The translations under genes were made by a program, and so were the position numbers. 64,000 nt of DNA. It comes from Desulfuromonadales bacterium (lineage in GTDB: Bacteria; Desulfobacterota; Desulfuromonadia; Desulfuromonadales; JAHYIW01). The notes under the pieces were generated by a model. The model saw nothing but the letters and a program-made list of their open reading frames with translations. It made no database searches and was not told where the DNA came from. Location of the stretch: NCBI GenBank assembly GCA_029210745.1, contig JARGFI010000005.1, positions 19,293-83,292 of the forward strand, in the 5' to 3' direction. The first letter of the stretch is position 1. Each line of letters begins with the position of its first letter. Below, piece by piece: positions 43,990 to 53,817 of this stretch.

Positions 43990-46395
43990 ATGATCGTAAC
44001 CGGAAGTTGGTTGAAAGATTTTGTTGACTATAATTATGCCCCTACTGAACTAAGCCACCGTTTGACCATGGCCGGTCTGGAGGTTGACAACCTTGAGCTT
44101 CTCGGCGAGGGACTCGATGCGGTGATTGTTGCCCGGCTGCTGGCTGTGGAAGCGCATCCCGACGCCGACAAGCTGACGCTTTGCCGGGTGGCCACCGGCA
44201 GCGAAGAGGTTCAGGTGGTCTGTGGTGCGACCAATCATCGCAGTGGTGATCTGGTGGCTCTGGCACAGGTCGGTGCGGTGCTGCCTGGTGACTTTAAGAT
44301 TAAAAAATCAAAGATTCGTGGTTGTGTTTCAATGGGAATGCTCTGCTCGGAAAAAGAGTTGGGGCTGGCCGATAATGCCGCCGGGATTATGATCCTGCCC
44401 GCCGGGTTGACCCTTGGTGAACCGGTTTTCAGTGCACTCGGCATCAAAGATGCGCGCTACGAACTCGGTCTGACGCCGAATCGTGCGGATTGTCTCAGTG
44501 TACTCGGAGTTGCCCGCGAAGTTGCGGCGATGACTGGCGGTAAACTCAAGCCACTGGTGCTCGATTTAGCAGAAGAGGGAGCTCCGGTCTTCGCGCAGAC
44601 CTCGGTCACGATTGAGGCCGCAGAGGACTGTCCGCGTTACGCCGCGCGACTGATCCGTGGTGTCAAAATCGGACCGTCACCAGCGTGGTTGGCACAACGG
44701 ATCGAATCGGTGGGGATGCGTTCGATCAATAATGTTGTCGATGTGACCAATTATATTTTGATGGAACTTGGCCAACCGCTGCATGCCTTCGATTTCATGC
44801 ATCTTCGCGACCAACGGATTGTGGTCAAACATGCCCGCGACGGTGAACTATTCACAACACTGGATGGACAGGAGCGAAAGCTGCTTGCAAGTGATCTGGT
44901 GATTTGCGATGGCGCGGGTCCGGTGGCGCTGGCGGGAATCATGGGCGGGCTGAATTCAGAGGTCAAGGACGTAACGACCGATATCCTGCTGGAAAGTGCC
45001 TATTTTAATCCCCTGACGGTACGTCGCACCAGTAAACGCCTGGGGATTCACAGCGAATCATCGCATCGCTTCGAACGCGGGACAGATGTTGCCAACCTGT
45101 TGGTAGCACTTGACCGGGCGACACAGTTGATTGTTGCGACGGCGGGAGGGACGGTTGCTCGTGGAGCAATCGATGTCTATCCGCAGGTTATTCCGTCGCG
45201 AGAAATTCCATTGCGGCTGGCGAAGATTACCCAGGTGCTGGGCGAAGAACTGCCTGCCGGTCAGGTATGTGAAATGCTCGAAAGTCTCGGCTTGACCCTG
45301 GTCAGCGACGGGCCGGAGCGTTATTTGGTCACGGTGCCGCACTTCCGTCACGATCTGGAGCGTGAGATTGATCTGATTGAAGAAGTCGTCCGCCTGAACG
45401 GTTATGATAATATCCCGCTGAGTATGCCGAACGGCAGGGCCGACTGCCAACTGCTGCCGCGTTCCAGGAAACTTGCGAACCTGACGCGTGACCACTTTGT
45501 GGCCGCCGGATATTCGGAGCTGATTAACTATTCGTTCGTCTCCCCCGCGAGCTGGGATCAGGTGCAACTCCCCGCTGACGACCCGCGCCGCGCCACTGTT
45601 AACGTGCTGAACCCTCTCACTGACGAGCAGTCGGTGATGCGCACCTCACTGGTACCGAGCGTACTGCAGTCAGTTGCCGGCAATCTGGCCTATCGAACCC
45701 TTGATCTGCGTCTCTTTGAACTGCGTCCGGTGTTTCATCCGCATCACGGTGCAGAGCTGCCGACCGAACAACTGCGTCTTTGTGCGGCGCTTTGCGGACG
45801 TCGTGAGCCGCAAGGTTGGGCGAATGGTGACGCTGACGTCGATTTTTATGATCTAAAAGGGGTACTGGAAAACCTTTTGGCAACGTTGCATATCAATGAT
45901 GTCACCTGGCAGGGGGATGCAAGTGATGTTTTTTTGCATCCCGGCAAGTCGTGTACACTGCGATCGGGAGAGAGCGTGTTGGGAACCCTCGGTGAAGTTC
46001 ATCCACGCGTGCTGGCGAATTTTGATATTGATACGCCGGTGATCATTCTCGACCTGAATATGGCTGCGCTGATCTCCCGAACGGGTGACCACCCCGGTTT
46101 CAAACCGGTGTCGCGCTTCCCGGTGTTGCAGCGTGATACGGCTTTGCTGGTGGCGGATATACTGCCGGCAGCTGATATTCTCAAGGTGGTGGCGAAGTCC
46201 AGAATTCGTGATATCGAAGATGTTGTCATCTTTGATCTGTACTGTGGCAAGGGAATCCCGGCGGGGAAAAAAAGTGTTGCCATTCGCGTCAGTTATCGCT
46301 CGGTGGAGAAGACATTGACCGATGATGAAATTAATGCAGCGCACGGAAAACTGGTTAATAAGCTGTGTCAGCAGCTTGAGGCAGAAATACGTTAA
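43990..46395 (+). CDS. pheT: Phenylalanyl-tRNA synthetase beta subunit
   Basis: Large subunit of 801 residues. Order: tRNA-binding OB domain (about 40-150), B3/B4 editing domain (about 200-390, with ESVGMRSINNVVDVTNYILMELG split across the domain start), B5 (about 400-475), the inactive synthetase-like core (480-690) and the C-terminal FDX-ACB anticodon-binding domain (about 705-800, FKPVSRFPVLQRDTAL). Normal length and no defects seen. A promoter for ihfA begins 12 bases after the stop. Confidence 0.97.
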   Translation: MIVTGSWLKDFVDYNYAPTELSHRLTMAGLEVDNLELLGEGLDAVIVARLLAVEAHPDADKLTLCRVATGSEEVQVVCGATNHRSGDLVALAQVGAVLPGDFKIKKSKIRGCVSMGMLCSEKELGLADNAAGIMILPAGLTLGEPVFSALGIKDARYELGLTPNRADCLSVLGVAREVAAMTGGKLKPLVLDLAEEGAPVFAQTSVTIEAAEDCPRYAARLIRGVKIGPSPAWLAQRIESVGMRSINNVVDVTNYILMELGQPLHAFDFMHLRDQRIVVKHARDGELFTTLDGQERKLLASDLVICDGAGPVALAGIMGGLNSEVKDVTTDILLESAYFNPLTVRRTSKRLGIHSESSHRFERGTDVANLLVALDRATQLIVATAGGTVARGAIDVYPQVIPSREIPLRLAKITQVLGEELPAGQVCEMLESLGLTLVSDGPERYLVTVPHFRHDLEREIDLIEEVVRLNGYDNIPLSMPNGRADCQLLPRSRKLANLTRDHFVAAGYSELINYSFVSPASWDQVQLPADDPRRATVNVLNPLTDEQSVMRTSLVPSVLQSVAGNLAYRTLDLRLFELRPVFHPHHGAELPTEQLRLCAALCGRREPQGWANGDADVDFYDLKGVLENLLATLHINDVTWQGDASDVFLHPGKSCTLRSGESVLGTLGEVHPRVLANFDIDTPVIILDLNMAALISRTGDHPGFKPVSRFPVLQRDTALLVADILPAADILKVVAKSRIRDIEDVVIFDLYCGKGIPAGKKSVAIRVSYRSVEKTLTDDEINAAHGKLVNKLCQQLEAEIR

Positions 46396-46406
46396 AAAAT
46401 GTTGCC

Positions 46407-46434
46407 TTGACAATTTTCCTGTGCTATATAAAAT
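46407..46434 (+). promoter_or_regulatory. Sigma-70 promoter upstream of ihfA
   Basis: TTGACA (46407-46412), a 16-base spacer and TAAAAT (46429-46434), five of six bases of the -10 consensus. Transcription would start near 46441, about 40 bases ahead of ihfA. Confidence 0.68.
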
Positions 46435-46479
46435 CCTGTAAATTCAATAACCTGTGAAGTTGAGTTGCGGGGAGGTTGT

Positions 46480-46758
46480 ATGACTAAAGCGGATTTGATT
46501 GAAAATATTTATTTGAAGACCGGTTTTTCCAAGAAGGAGTCCGCTGAAATTGTTGAGCAGGTTTTTGATCTGATCAAGTCGACTCTTGAAAATGGTGAGA
46601 AAATCAAGGTTGCCGGTTTTGGCAACTTCGTGGTCAAGGAAAAGTCTTCCCGGCGGGGACGCAACCCGCAAACAGGCGATGAAATTGAGATTACTTCACG
46701 TAAAATCCTGACGTTCAAACCGAGTCAGGTTCTTAAATCAATGATCAATGACCAGTGA
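46480..46758 (+). CDS. ihfA: Integration host factor alpha subunit
   Basis: DNA-bending HU/IHF-family protein of 92 residues. It begins TKADLIENIYLKTGFSKKES and carries the beta-arm sequence KEKSSRRGRNPQTGDEIEI with the Pro that intercalates into DNA. Position between pheT and a MerR gene is the conserved place of ihfA (himA). ATG 46480 follows GGGGAGG. Confidence 0.95.
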   Translation: MTKADLIENIYLKTGFSKKESAEIVEQVFDLIKSTLENGEKIKVAGFGNFVVKEKSSRRGRNPQTGDEIEITSRKILTFKPSQVLKSMINDQ

Positions 46759-46781
46759 CCAGTGACTGAAGTCGGTCGCTC

Positions 46782-47156
46782 ATGAGCGTTGAAATTCCTG
46801 ATAAATTGTATTTCAAGATCGGTGAAGTTGCCGAGATAACGGGCGTCAAACCCCATGTATTGCGCTACTGGGAGTCAGAATTTGGCTCCTTTCGTCCTTC
46901 CAAAAGTCGCAGTCGGCAACGTCTCTATCAGCGCCGCGACATAGAACTTGCCCTTTCATTAAAAGAACTGTTATATCATCAGGGGTTCACCATTGCCGGG
47001 GCCAGAAAGCAGCTGCGTTCTGCCGGTCGTGACACCACCGAGAAAATCGATCTTTCGCTCGACATTTCGCACGAGCGCCAGTTACTTCAGGATGTTTGTG
47101 CCGATCTGCGCAGGCTGCGTCGAACTCTTGATCTGCCACCACATAATGGTAAATAG
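46782..47156 (+). CDS. MerR-family transcriptional regulator
   Basis: A 124-residue protein with an N-terminal winged helix-turn-helix (about 10-78: [21 protein letters not shown], split at the turn, then [17 protein letters not shown]) and a short C-terminal helical part. No metal-binding cysteines, so it is not a MerR/CueR-type metal sensor. This short form next to ihfA is widespread in proteobacteria and its regulon is not known to me. It precedes surE by 14 bases. Confidence 0.88.
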   Translation: MSVEIPDKLYFKIGEVAEITGVKPHVLRYWESEFGSFRPSKSRSRQRLYQRRDIELALSLKELLYHQGFTIAGARKQLRSAGRDTTEKIDLSLDISHERQLLQDVCADLRRLRRTLDLPPHNGK

Positions 47157-47170
47157 CGGTTGATATCCCC

Positions 47171-47953
47171 TTGTTGATTCTGGTTACCAATGATGACGGT
47201 ATTCGTGCTCCCGGCATCAACGCCCTGGCCACGCGTCTTGAAGCTCTGGGTCGGGTCGTTGTGGTTGCTCCAGACCGTGAACGTAGCGCCGCCGGACATT
47301 CCTTAACGCTTCATTCTCCCCTTCGTGCCGAACTGCTGGTGACTGATCGTTATGCCGTTGATGGCACCCCGACCGATTGTGTCAATCTCGGCATTCATGG
47401 CCTTCTGCCCCGGCGTCCCGATCTGGTCGTTTCCGGCATTAATCACGGCAGTAACCTCGGTGATGATATGACCTATTCCGGGACTGTTGCAGCGGCCTTT
47501 GAGGCCACGTTGATGGGGGTTCCCTCACTGGCCGTTTCGCTGCAGATAACTCCTGGGATTGATGTCGATTTTTCGCGTGCAGCAGATGTCGCTGCCTTGC
47601 TGGCGGGTGAGGTGCTGGCACATACACTTCCTGCTGATACTTTTCTGAATATCAATGTTCCGCCGGGTGACCCGTTGGGTTTACGTTTGACGCGTCAGGG
47701 CAAACGTCTCTACAGCGACGTGGTGGTTGAAAAGCTCGATCCCCGGGGACGTAAATATTATTGGCTCGGTGGTGGTGATCCTGGTTTCGAAAATACTGAG
47801 GGCACCGACTTTAATGCCGTGGCTGAAGGGTTTGTCTCCGTAACCCCGCTGCACCTTGATTTGACCAATTATCGTTCATTTGAACGGTTGCACAGTTGGG
47901 GGCTGGAAAAAATGTTCACGGGTTACCGCAGACAGGGGGCAGGGGATGAGTAA
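47171..47953 (+). CDS. surE: 5'/3'-nucleotidase SurE
   Basis: Survival protein with nucleotidase activity, 260 residues. Metal and active-site segments are [33 protein letters not shown] and [19 protein letters not shown]. The start is TTG 47171 (the next codon is also TTG). The end overlaps the pcm start by eight bases. surE-pcm-nlpD-rpoS order is conserved with gammaproteobacteria. Confidence 0.96.
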   Translation: MLILVTNDDGIRAPGINALATRLEALGRVVVVAPDRERSAAGHSLTLHSPLRAELLVTDRYAVDGTPTDCVNLGIHGLLPRRPDLVVSGINHGSNLGDDMTYSGTVAAAFEATLMGVPSLAVSLQITPGIDVDFSRAADVAALLAGEVLAHTLPADTFLNINVPPGDPLGLRLTRQGKRLYSDVVVEKLDPRGRKYYWLGGGDPGFENTEGTDFNAVAEGFVSVTPLHLDLTNYRSFERLHSWGLEKMFTGYRRQGAGDE

Positions 47954-48608
47954 TAACTTCAGTGTCGCCCGTCGTTTGATGGTCGATCAGCAGCTTCGTC
48001 TCCGTGGTATCAGTGATCCGTTGGTCATCGCGGCGATGTTGTCGGTGCCGCGCCATCTTTTTGTTGAAGAAGCTTTTCAATCCCGTGCCTACAGCGATGC
48101 TCCGCTGCCGATCGGTTCCAAACAGACCATTTCGCAACCCTTTATGGTTGCCTTCATGACTGCCGCACTGGAATTGCAGGGCACTGAAAAAGTTCTCGAA
48201 ATTGGTACGGGCTCTGGCTATCAGGCAGCGGTTCTGGCGACAATCGTCGATCAGGTCTTCACTGTCGAAAGGATTCCTGAACTGGCCCGCCGCGCCCGCC
48301 GCATTCTCGACCTGGTGGGTGCTGCATGTGTCAATCTCCAAGTCAGTGATGGAACGTTCGGCTGGGAGGAGCAGCGGCCCTTTGATGCGATTATGGTCAC
48401 TGCGGGATCCCCCGAGACCCCTCGTCATCTTCTTGATCAGCTAAAAATTGGCGGTCGACTGGTCATTCCTGTTGGTGATCAAATCGATCAAGTCCTCAAA
48501 CGGTATCGACGTACGGATAATGCTACGTTTACCGAAGAAACGTTGCTCGGTTGTCGTTTTGTGCCGCTGATTGGTCGCTATGGCTGGCCTGAAAGTGATT
48601 ACTCTTGA
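47946..48608 (+). CDS. pcm: Protein-L-isoaspartate O-methyltransferase
   Basis: Repairs isoaspartyl residues in ageing proteins using S-adenosylmethionine. The 220 residues show [23 protein letters not shown] (in part), [13 protein letters not shown], the cofactor loop [16 protein letters not shown] and [19 protein letters not shown] 47946 sits in GCAGGGGATG with an adequate G-rich ribosome-binding site; the upstream open frame lies inside surE. Its stop overlaps the next gene's TTG start by four bases. Confidence 0.95.
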   Translation: MSNNFSVARRLMVDQQLRLRGISDPLVIAAMLSVPRHLFVEEAFQSRAYSDAPLPIGSKQTISQPFMVAFMTAALELQGTEKVLEIGTGSGYQAAVLATIVDQVFTVERIPELARRARRILDLVGAACVNLQVSDGTFGWEEQRPFDAIMVTAGSPETPRHLLDQLKIGGRLVIPVGDQIDQVLKRYRRTDNATFTEETLLGCRFVPLIGRYGWPESDYS

Positions 48609-49201
48609 AATACTTGCGTGGTCTTTATAACTGGGTGCTCTCCTGGGCGGAAACCGCTTATGCGGTCCCCGCACTCTTTTTGCTGGCCTTTGCGGAATCA
48701 TCCTTTTTTCCGGTTCCCCCGGATGTCCTGATGCTGGCCCTTTGCCTGTCATTGCCGCACCGTTCATGGTATTATGCCGCGGTGACCAGTATCGGGTCAG
48801 TCCTCGGTGGTATTGGCGGATATGTGATTGGTTTTGCGCTCTGGCATCTGGTGTCCGGCTGGTTCTTCAGCTATATCCCCGGCTTTGATCGTGAGGTGTT
48901 CTCTCAGGTTCAGGAATATTTCACGCGTTATAACTTCTGGGTTGTTTTTGCTGCCGGATTCTCACCGATCCCCTATAAGGTGATTACTATTGGTGCCGGT
49001 GTTTTCAACGTCAATTTTCCGGTTTTTCTCGTTGCTTCGGCGGTCAGCCGGTCACTGCGGTTTTTTCTTGTTGCCGGTTTGATTCGTCGTTTCGGGGCAC
49101 CGATGCGTGAATTGATCGATCGTTATTTCAATTTATTGTCATTGGTATTTGTTGTCCTGCTGATCGGCGGATTTGTTGTGATCAAATATCTACTGCATTG
49201 A
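48605..49201 (+). CDS. YqaA/DedA-like membrane protein
   Basis: A 198-residue polytopic protein with about five membrane helices. It has the SNARE-associated/DedA-type features [35 protein letters not shown] and [18 protein letters not shown]. Closest by pattern to the YqaA branch, whose substrate is unknown; DedA relatives are thought to act in lipid flipping. The start is TTG 48605 overlapping the pcm stop (TTGA). It sits between pcm and nlpD, a position where the gammaproteobacterial cluster usually has no such gene. Confidence 0.85.
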   Translation: MKYLRGLYNWVLSWAETAYAVPALFLLAFAESSFFPVPPDVLMLALCLSLPHRSWYYAAVTSIGSVLGGIGGYVIGFALWHLVSGWFFSYIPGFDREVFSQVQEYFTRYNFWVVFAAGFSPIPYKVITIGAGVFNVNFPVFLVASAVSRSLRFFLVAGLIRRFGAPMRELIDRYFNLLSLVFVVLLIGGFVVIKYLLH

Positions 49202-49297
49202 CCCCGGAAGGAACCAGATAGCCGTTGACGGTCCATTGTAGAATGCGTTAATCTCGATAATCTTCATTGTTCTGGTTGAGGACGAATTTATATAACT

Positions 49298-50002
49298 ATG
49301 CGTTTGCTGATTGTCGGATTCAGTTTTTTGTTGCTCGTTGCCTGCACGATTGCCCCGAAAGGGGTGTGGCACACCGTTGCGGAGGGGCAAACCCTCTATC
49401 GCATCAGTCGTGACTACGGGATTAACGAAATTTATCTGGCACGGATCAATGGTATTAACGATCCTAAACGGTTGCAACCTGGGGAACGAATATTTATCCC
49501 TGGCAAGACGAATGTCAAAAATGTTCCGGCAACCGATCTCCGACCAGCGCCGAAAGAAGCATACAAAAAACCCTCTTCGTTTTCTTCCAGAGAAAATGAA
49601 ACAAGGAAGAATGCCGTTGTCCCCGCATCTGCAGGAAAATTTGCCTGGCCACTCAAGGGGGAAGTAATCCGAAAATTCGGCTCCGGCGTAAAGTCCCAGA
49701 GTAAGGGGATTGAAATTTCAGCACCCCCCGAAACGCCGGTCCATGCTGCTGCTTCGGGGCGGGTGATTTACAGTGGTGATGGTATTAAGGGGTTTGGTAA
49801 TCTGATCATCCTGAAACATGGCAACGCTTTTTATTCAGTCTACGGGTTTAATCAGAAAAACCTGGTTCAGGTCGGTACGATGGTTGAGCAGGGAAGGCCC
49901 ATTGCTCTCTCAGGTGCGGCGCCAGGTGGAGGTGAACCAAAACTGCACTTTGAGATCAGACAGGGGAAAAAGGCGGTTGATCCGCTGTCTCACTTACCAT
50001 GA
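49298..50002 (+). CDS. nlpD: NlpD-like LysM/M23 lipoprotein, degenerate peptidase
   Basis: A 234-residue predicted lipoprotein (lipobox LLVAC, Cys16) with a LysM peptidoglycan-binding domain (about 24-70, VAEGQTLYRISRDYGI) and a C-terminal M23-type domain (about 130-230, RVIYSGDGIKGFGNLIILKHG and KLHFEIRQG). The zinc ligands of active M23 enzymes are missing: no HxxxD, and KLH replaces HxH. Like E. coli NlpD, it is probably an activator of cell-wall amidases rather than a peptidase. It lies just upstream of rpoS, as in gammaproteobacteria, where the rpoS promoter lies inside nlpD; no such promoter was identified here. Confidence 0.9.
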   Translation: MRLLIVGFSFLLLVACTIAPKGVWHTVAEGQTLYRISRDYGINEIYLARINGINDPKRLQPGERIFIPGKTNVKNVPATDLRPAPKEAYKKPSSFSSRENETRKNAVVPASAGKFAWPLKGEVIRKFGSGVKSQSKGIEISAPPETPVHAAASGRVIYSGDGIKGFGNLIILKHGNAFYSVYGFNQKNLVQVGTMVEQGRPIALSGAAPGGGEPKLHFEIRQGKKAVDPLSHLP

Positions 50003-50038
50003 TTTTTTGCTGTTGACATTTAATTATTGGAGGAAGGA

Positions 50039-50995
50039 ATGAATCGTAATAAGTCAGACGAGGAAGCTGAACTGGTTATTGATGAAGAGCCCCGGGCATT
50101 ATCCTCTGATGAGGACGATGACACTGACGACAGCGAGGACGAAAAGGTTGTTGACAGTGTGGAGGAGGATCATTCGGTCGATGCCATCAAACTCTATCTG
50201 AAAGAGATTCAGAAGACCAATTTATTGACTGCGGAAGAAGAGCGGGAACTTGCTCGTGGTATTGCTGCCGGAGATATGGCTGCGCGTGATCGCATGATCG
50301 AATCGAATCTGCGGCTGGTGGTGAAAATCGCCAAGCGCTACATGAACCGTGGGTTACCCTTTCTTGATTTGATTGAAGAAGGGAATCTCGGTCTGATCAA
50401 GGCGGTCGAGCGGTTTAAATTGAGCAAGGAATGTCGTTTTTCGACCTATGCGACCTGGTGGATCCGCCAATCGATTGAACGTGCACTGGTTAATCAGAGT
50501 CGCACCATCCGTCTTCCGGTGCATGTTTCTGATGACATTAACAAATTTATTAAAATCAATCGCGAGCTGGTGCACAGCCTCAATCGTGAACCTGAGATTG
50601 AAGAGACCGCCGAAATGATGGGGGTCGAGCCGACATATATTCGACGCTTAATGGTGCTGGTCAAGAAAACCTATTCGATTGAACACCCAATGGGTGAAAA
50701 TAACGATTACAGCCTGATCGATACGATTGAGGACACCTCGTTGATCAATCCCGCTACGTTACTGGAAGATGTCGATAAATTTGCTCATGTCAGCCGCTGG
50801 CTCGATTCGTTACAGGACAACGAGCGGGAAATCCTTTCATTACGTTTCGGCCTCGAAGACCGGGAGCCGGAGACGCTTGATACTATCGGTCGCCGCTTTG
50901 GGGTGACCCGTGAACGAATTCGTCAGATTGAGGCCAAGAGTCTGGAAAAATTGAGAAAAATTGTCGCCGAGAGCAACGCTGACGGGACCCAATAA
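50039..50995 (+). CDS. rpoS: RNA polymerase sigma factor RpoS
   Basis: Stationary-phase/general-stress sigma factor, 318 residues. After an acidic N-terminus (about 1-45) come region 1.2 ([20 protein letters not shown]), region 2 ([23 protein letters not shown] and [16 protein letters not shown]), region 3 and region 4 with its helix-turn-helix ([19 protein letters not shown]). It lacks region 1.1 and the large non-conserved insert of RpoD, and its place after nlpD favours RpoS. ATG 50039 follows GGAGGAAGG. The apt gene begins 19 bases downstream. Confidence 0.92.
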   Translation: MNRNKSDEEAELVIDEEPRALSSDEDDDTDDSEDEKVVDSVEEDHSVDAIKLYLKEIQKTNLLTAEEERELARGIAAGDMAARDRMIESNLRLVVKIAKRYMNRGLPFLDLIEEGNLGLIKAVERFKLSKECRFSTYATWWIRQSIERALVNQSRTIRLPVHVSDDINKFIKINRELVHSLNREPEIEETAEMMGVEPTYIRRLMVLVKKTYSIEHPMGENNDYSLIDTIEDTSLINPATLLEDVDKFAHVSRWLDSLQDNEREILSLRFGLEDREPETLDTIGRRFGVTRERIRQIEAKSLEKLRKIVAESNADGTQ

Positions 50996-51014
50996 TCGAT
51001 ACGGAGCCACTGCA

Positions 51015-51530
51015 ATGGATGAATTGAAAAGCATTATCCGCGACATCCCCGATTTTCCAAAAAAAGGGATTGTTTTTAAGGACATTACGACACTGCTGAA
51101 TGATAGTCGCAGCTTCCACCGGATGATCGATCTGATTGCTCATCGCTATGTCGGAATGAGGATCGACCAGATCGTCGGCATTGAGGCGCGCGGATTCATT
51201 CTTGGTGCTGCGTTGGCCTATAAACTCGGTGCCGGCATCACCCTGGTGCGCAAGCCAGGCAAATTGCCATCCAAAACGATCAGTAAAACCTACGATCTTG
51301 AATACGGTACCGATACGTTGGAAATTCACGCCGATGCGTTCAAACCGGGTGACCGGATCATCATTGCTGATGACCTGCTGGCCACCGGAGGGACGGTGGC
51401 GGCGGTGGTCGATCTGGTCGGTGAACTGGGCGTCGAGATTGTCGACTGTGCATTTATGGCCGAGCTGGAGTTTCTTGACGGACGCAAGCGTCTGCCTGAT
51501 GGTAAAGTCTTCAGCCTGTTGAAATTTTGA
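51015..51530 (+). CDS. apt: Adenine phosphoribosyltransferase
   Basis: Purine salvage enzyme of 171 residues making AMP from adenine and PRPP. Features are [36 protein letters not shown], the KPGKLP loop and the PRPP motif [21 protein letters not shown] 51015 follows GGAG; the longer frame overlapping rpoS is not needed. tRNA-Arg lies six bases after the stop, so it is probably cotranscribed. Confidence 0.96.
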   Translation: MDELKSIIRDIPDFPKKGIVFKDITTLLNDSRSFHRMIDLIAHRYVGMRIDQIVGIEARGFILGAALAYKLGAGITLVRKPGKLPSKTISKTYDLEYGTDTLEIHADAFKPGDRIIIADDLLATGGTVAAVVDLVGELGVEIVDCAFMAELEFLDGRKRLPDGKVFSLLKF

Positions 51531-51536
51531 CCTCAC

Positions 51537-51613
51537 GGCCCCGTAGCTCAGCTGGATAGAGCATTCGCCTCCTAAGCGAAGGGCCGTGCGTTCGAATCGC
51601 GCCGGGGCCGCCA
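51537..51613 (+). tRNA. tRNA-Arg (CCT anticodon)
   Basis: A complete 77-base cloverleaf with encoded CCA. The acceptor stem is GGCCCCG/CGGGGCC and the D arm GCTC/GAGC. The anticodon arm is TTCGC-CTCCTAA-GCGAA with anticodon CCT (reads AGG, arginine), and the T arm is GTGCG-TTCGAAT-CGCGC. It follows apt closely with no separate promoter seen. Confidence 0.95.
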
Positions 51614-51661
51614 ATTTTTCAAGCGATCATGTTCCAACTCGCTGCTCATTGTGGCAGGATT

Positions 51662-51667
51662 TATAAT
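51662..51667 (+). promoter_or_regulatory. Possible -10 element upstream of the sensor kinase
   Basis: A perfect TATAAT 20 bases before the kinase ATG, but no good -35 at 16-18 bases. It may be an activator-dependent or extended promoter, or chance. Confidence 0.3.
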
Positions 51668-51686
51668 CTTTATTTAGGTTGTGCGC

Positions 51687-53750
51687 ATGAAAAGAACCCT
51701 GGAAAAGCGTATTCTGCTTTTCGCAATCATGGTCCTGCTTGTCGCTATTGCGATCAATACGGGACTGAATGTAGAGGGATTTCGGCGCGATTATCGTGAC
51801 GGTATTATCTTACGCTGTCAAAGTCTTGCGCAGGGCTTGCAGCAATCTCTGGAAAAAGTCCTTTCTTTAGGTGTTCACATTGAAGATATAGAAGGGATCG
51901 ATGTCAAGTGCAAGACGCTGGTTGATAACGATCCGGATATTGTCTATTGCTATATCGAAAATAATGTCGGCGAACTTTTTTATACCAACGATCAATCCAT
52001 CGATTCCCTGAAAAAATTTCACTACCTCTTCGCCCTGACTAAGACGACGGCGGTCATGCAACATCCAGAGTGGGGGAAAGTCTATGATGTCTCCCAGCCT
52101 GTTTTTGATGCCAACAAATCTGTCGCCGGGCGAATCAGGGTCGGTTTCCCTGACGAAGTTCTGGTTCAACGCACGGTCAAGGCGCTGATCCGCGCATTTT
52201 ATATTCTCGCTATTGCATTGATTGTCGTCGTTTGTGTCGTTGTTTTGTTTGTTAAACGCGACATTATCAGTCCGATCAGTCGCCTCTGCGTGGTGGCCCG
52301 TGAAATTGCCGGCGGAAATTTCCGGATCAAGGTGCCCGAGATGACCACCCGTGATTTTTCTGAACTGGCACATGTCATTCAGGAAATGTCTGAATCACTA
52401 CAGAGTCGCGATGATAAAATTTCTGAAAGCTACTCACAGCTGGAAACAACCAATCAGGAGCTTTTGGTCAGTTATGAACATCAGGCACGGATCAGCAACG
52501 AATTATCACGCAGTCGCGCGATGTATCGTTCCTTGCTCGAAGATGCCAGTGATTCAATCGTTGTCGTTGATGATGTAGACCGGATAGTTTTGGTCAACAA
52601 GGCGGCGGAACGATTTTTTCGGGTTCAGCGGCATGTCGCCGAAGGAATGAATTTTTATTCGTTTCTGCAGATGTTGGGGGTAAAGGATATTGAGGAGCAG
52701 CACCATCTTTTTCAACAGGTCCTTGGCGGAGAACCGATTGAGAGTGAATTGCGCTATACCAGAGACGAGGACGGTGCGCAGGTCATTGGCTGGCTCTATG
52801 GCTCAACGGTATTCGGCGGGGAGGGGGAACGGATGGTACAGGCGATTATCCGTGATGTTACGCTCGAACGCGAGATCAAGGAAAATCTGGAAAAGAGCGC
52901 AGCCGAATTAAGGCGGCTCAATGAAATGAAAGATTCATTTTTGGGAGTGGCTTCTCATGAACTGAAGACCCCATTAACAGTGATAAATGGTTATGTTGAA
53001 TTGATTCTCGACGAGATGGCGGATCACCTTGACGATGAAATCAAACCACTGATCCGCCATATTGCTGACGCCGGTGACCGGCTTGCGGCAATTGTGCGTG
53101 ACATGGTTGATGTGACCCTGATTGACGACAGTAATCTGACGTTGCGCAAGGTAAGGACCGATATCAATGCCCTGGCCAGGAATGTTGGTGATTCTCTTGC
53201 TCTCTTTCTTGGCAAGCGCAGTCAGCAACTTCAACTGATCCTGGCTGATGATTTGCCGATGGTGACCTGCGACCCTGATCGAATCGTTCAGGCACTCAAT
53301 AACCTGGTGATCAACGCCATCAAGTTTACCCCCGATGATGGCCGGATAACGATTGCCACCAAGGTGCGCAGTACTCTGCGTGAACCTTTCGCCGGATCCG
53401 CTGACCCTGACGTGATCACCCTCGGCAGTGAACCGGCGCGGTATGTGGAAATCGTTGTTTCCGATTCCGGAATTGGCATCTCTGAGCAGGATCAGTTGCA
53501 CATCTTTGAAAAATTTTATGAAGCAGGCAAGATTGAGGAACATTTTACCGGACAGATCACTTTCAAGGGGAAAGGGACTGGACTGGGGTTGACGATCGTC
53601 AAAGGGATCGTTGATATGCATGACGGCGAAGTCTGGGTTGAGAGCCCCGGCTGTAATACGGAAACCTTTCCTGGGAGTGCTTTTCATATCCTTCTGCCGC
53701 TTGATTCACCGCAGTCAATGGCGGTCAATTCAGGCGATCCGAAACCATGA
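51687..53750 (+). CDS. Orphan PAS-containing sensor histidine kinase
   Basis: Transmembrane kinase of 687 residues. Order: membrane helix (about 8-28), periplasmic Cache-like sensor (about 30-165), membrane helix (about 170-192), HAMP (to about 245), coiled coil, PAS (about 280-400), HisKA (phospho-acceptor His in ASHELKTPLTVINGY) and ATPase domain (NNLVINAIKFTP, SDSGIGI and GKGTGLGLTIVKGI). All boxes look intact. No response regulator is adjacent, so its partner is elsewhere. GTG 51681 is an alternative start. It follows tRNA-Arg and precedes a metallo-hydrolase gene on the same strand. Confidence 0.9.
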   Translation: MKRTLEKRILLFAIMVLLVAIAINTGLNVEGFRRDYRDGIILRCQSLAQGLQQSLEKVLSLGVHIEDIEGIDVKCKTLVDNDPDIVYCYIENNVGELFYTNDQSIDSLKKFHYLFALTKTTAVMQHPEWGKVYDVSQPVFDANKSVAGRIRVGFPDEVLVQRTVKALIRAFYILAIALIVVVCVVVLFVKRDIISPISRLCVVAREIAGGNFRIKVPEMTTRDFSELAHVIQEMSESLQSRDDKISESYSQLETTNQELLVSYEHQARISNELSRSRAMYRSLLEDASDSIVVVDDVDRIVLVNKAAERFFRVQRHVAEGMNFYSFLQMLGVKDIEEQHHLFQQVLGGEPIESELRYTRDEDGAQVIGWLYGSTVFGGEGERMVQAIIRDVTLEREIKENLEKSAAELRRLNEMKDSFLGVASHELKTPLTVINGYVELILDEMADHLDDEIKPLIRHIADAGDRLAAIVRDMVDVTLIDDSNLTLRKVRTDINALARNVGDSLALFLGKRSQQLQLILADDLPMVTCDPDRIVQALNNLVINAIKFTPDDGRITIATKVRSTLREPFAGSADPDVITLGSEPARYVEIVVSDSGIGISEQDQLHIFEKFYEAGKIEEHFTGQITFKGKGTGLGLTIVKGIVDMHDGEVWVESPGCNTETFPGSAFHILLPLDSPQSMAVNSGDPKP

Positions 53751-53817
53751 AACTGCTTGCGCGGGGCAGTGATTTCCGGTATAAAGACCGGGCTTGAAAA
53801 CAAAACAAGAGGCTTTT

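Noticed and set aside
50013..50018. TTGACA as an rpoS promoter -35
   Set aside because: A -10 at the right distance would fall on the rpoS start codon; no such element is visible.
50039..50995. RpoD rather than RpoS
   Set aside because: The protein is 318 residues, lacks region 1.1 and the long non-conserved insert, and follows nlpD.
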